A stretch of DNA of 25,770 nucleotides, taken from contig RFHX01000341.1 of the NCBI GenBank assembly GCA_003695725.1, positions 1 to 25,770 on the forward strand, written 5' to 3'. The translations under genes and the position numbers were made by a program. The stretch comes from Candidatus Schekmanbacteria bacterium. Lineage in GTDB: Bacteria > Schekmanbacteria > GWA2-38-11 > J061. Positions 24,918 through 25,770 of this stretch are shown piece by piece. Each line of letters opens with the position of its first letter. Position 1 is the first letter of the stretch. The notes beneath the pieces are model-generated. The model saw nothing but the letters and a program-made list of their open reading frames with translations. It searched no databases and was not told the DNA's origin.

Positions 24918-25457
24918 TCAGCTTTTTTTTATGATTTCTCTTTGGCAGGCAATTGTATATTTGACAATTCGTTCCTCTTGAGAGGGAAGGATATTCATAA
25001 ATTCGGCAGATATCTTGTAATCTTTGTTATTTTCTTTTTTGCAGTTTTTGACTTTTGCTATAAGAATAAGGGGAGCAGTAAATTCATCAGGAAGGCTTAT
25101 TTCCAATTCTAATTGGTCGCCTTCTTTGAAAGCAGTCTTTGAAGGGAAACTCAATCCATTGCCGCTTAATGTGATTTCTGTTGGCTCACCCGGGCAAAGC
25201 TCTTCTCCTCCCTTTAATTTCAATCCTTTTATCAGGAAATTTAACTTATTATCAATTTGCTTGAGCAGTAAAAGAATTTCTTTTTCAAAGAATGGAACAG
25301 GATGCTCATCGTAACTTTCAGTTGAAATATTTAAGTTGTGAAATAGGTCTTGTAGATTTGAATTGTTTTTTTTGGGGTTTATCTCATCACTGGCGAGTTT
25401 GTACTTTAAAGGAACAACTGTTTTAACTCTAAAGTATTTTCGCCTTTCCTTATCCAC
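24918..25457 (-). CDS. PilZ-domain c-di-GMP binding protein with helical insert
   Basis: A 179-residue cytoplasmic protein. The c-di-GMP binding motifs are RRKYFR at residues 5-10 (RxxxR) and TLSGNGLSF near 95-103 (D/N-x-S-x-x-G with T or L in place of the first D/N). They are separated by about 85 residues instead of the usual 20-30. The extra part includes a heptad-like helix (EKEILLLLKQIDNKLNFLIKGLKLKG) resembling the coiled-coil insert of tetrameric PilZ proteins such as Xanthomonas XC_6012. The start is GTG at 25457 with only a weak upstream AAGAAAG; no in-frame ATG lies upstream nearby. Between fliW and flagellin, it may link c-di-GMP to motility, for example as a brake; that is inference. 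The first conserved acid or Asn of the second motif is not visible, so ligand affinity is uncertain. Confidence 0.82.
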   Translation of the reverse strand: MDKERRKYFRVKTVVPLKYKLASDEINPKKNNSNLQDLFHNLNISTESYDEHPVPFFEKEILLLLKQIDNKLNFLIKGLKLKGGEELCPGEPTEITLSGNGLSFPSKTAFKEGDQLELEISLPDEFTAPLILIAKVKNCKKENNKDYKISAEFMNILPSQEERIVKYTIACQREIIKKS

Positions 25458-25535
25458 TTTGAATCTTTCTTTAAAAAGTCTTTTGGCAGAATTTATGACA
25501 ATTATTTATTTTAAGAATGCTCTTTATTAGACAAC

Positions 25536-25770
25536 TCAATTTATCATTTTGTGTTTTGTGCTGTATGGGCTTTTTTCAAGAACAATCTGCTTGGCACGAT
25601 TTTTTTCTTTGTTAAGAATTATTGGCCCTAAAAGATTTATAGTCATTTCTTTTGGATTGTCGGGAATAGTTATAATTGTATAGACTTCCAGTTCTTCTAA
25701 GCTATTTGCATGCAAACTTTTAAGTTCATTTTTAGATAATTTGATCTTATAGTCGGGAACTACAAGTAAT
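25536..25770 (-). CDS. fliW: Flagellar assembly factor FliW (5' partial, runs off the window)
   Basis: The C-terminal 77 residues of a protein whose start lies beyond the window edge; the first full codon is at 25769-25767. The frame reads VVPDYKIKLS, then VYTIITIPDNPKEMTINLLG, PIILNKEKNRAKQIVLEKS and finally PYSTKHKMIN before the stop. This matches FliW: the P-E/D-x-P-xE-x-T-x-N-L-x-A/G-P-I-x-x-N core and the PYSTRH-like tail. FliW binds flagellin and the RNA-binding protein CsrA; free FliW removes CsrA from the flagellin mRNA. csrA usually follows fliW, but here a PilZ gene does, and no csrA is present in this window. This gene is not in any long reading frame with its own start, so it is easy to miss. 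Confidence 0.9.
   Translation of the reverse strand, partial: LLVVPDYKIKLSKNELKSLHANSLEELEVYTIITIPDNPKEMTINLLGPIILNKEKNRAKQIVLEKSPYSTKHKMIN

Noticed and set aside
1-25770. CRISPR arrays, tRNA or rRNA genes, insertion sequences, phage genes
   Set aside because: No spaced repeat array, RNA gene, transposase, integrase or flanking repeat was seen while reading both strands.

Overview
The window is about 26 kb of low-GC bacterial chromosome and is dominated by a flagellar filament plus flagellin-glycosylation region on the minus strand. FliW, flagellin, FliD, FliS and a FliT-like chaperone are followed by two glycosyltransferase operons, each headed by a near-perfect sigma-54 (-24/-12) promoter. 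Flagellin itself has a sigma-28 type promoter. Sigma-54/sigma-28 flagellar control, a PilZ c-di-GMP receptor, radical SAM enzymes and an SBBP beta-propeller surface protein suggest a motile, probably Gram-negative-type bacterium outside the well-studied model groups. I cannot place it to phylum from sequence alone.

Layout. Positions 3-2915 (+) hold the 3' part of an SBBP/CARDB surface protein ending in an intrinsic terminator. Positions 3187-4143 (+) encode a radical SAM/SPASM-like protein. Everything else is on the minus strand, so transcription runs from high to low coordinates. It starts with a partial fliW (25536-25770), then a PilZ protein (24918-25457). Next come flagellin with a long structured leader (23883-24740), fliD (21583-23781), fliS (21127-21570) and a fliT-like gene (20680-21111). 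Sigma-54 promoter 1 (20521-20536) then drives a 1163-residue GT2-GT4-methyltransferase-TPR fusion (16994-20485). It is followed by two consecutive copies of a two-gene module, GT9 heptosyltransferase-like plus a Maf-N-domain/CgeB-like fusion (16975 down to 10038), and a small helical protein (9561-10001) with a terminator. Sigma-54 promoter 2 (9339-9354) drives an epimerase (8465-9295), a B12-domain radical SAM enzyme (7106-8464) and a CgeB-TPR-GT2 fusion (4159-7173).

How it may work together. Eight glycosyltransferase catalytic domains in six proteins, one methyltransferase domain, one sugar epimerase and a radical SAM enzyme sit directly beside the flagellin gene and share flagellar-type promoters. 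This is best explained as a dedicated machine that builds and modifies an O-glycan on flagellin. No pseudaminic or legionaminic acid synthesis genes are in the window, and two enzymes are GT9 (heptosyltransferase family), so a heptose- or hexose-based glycan is a reasonable inference. Flagellin synthesis appears to be controlled at the level of translation too: its leader carries GGA motifs, one in a hairpin loop and one in the ribosome binding site, as expected of a CsrA target, and the CsrA antagonist FliW is encoded just upstream.

The main items for a second look are the duplicated GT9/Maf-CgeB module, the Maf-N/CgeB domain fusion, the two matching sigma-54 promoters that tie the glycosylation genes to flagellar timing, and the flagellin leader with an orphan Shine-Dalgarno sequence.
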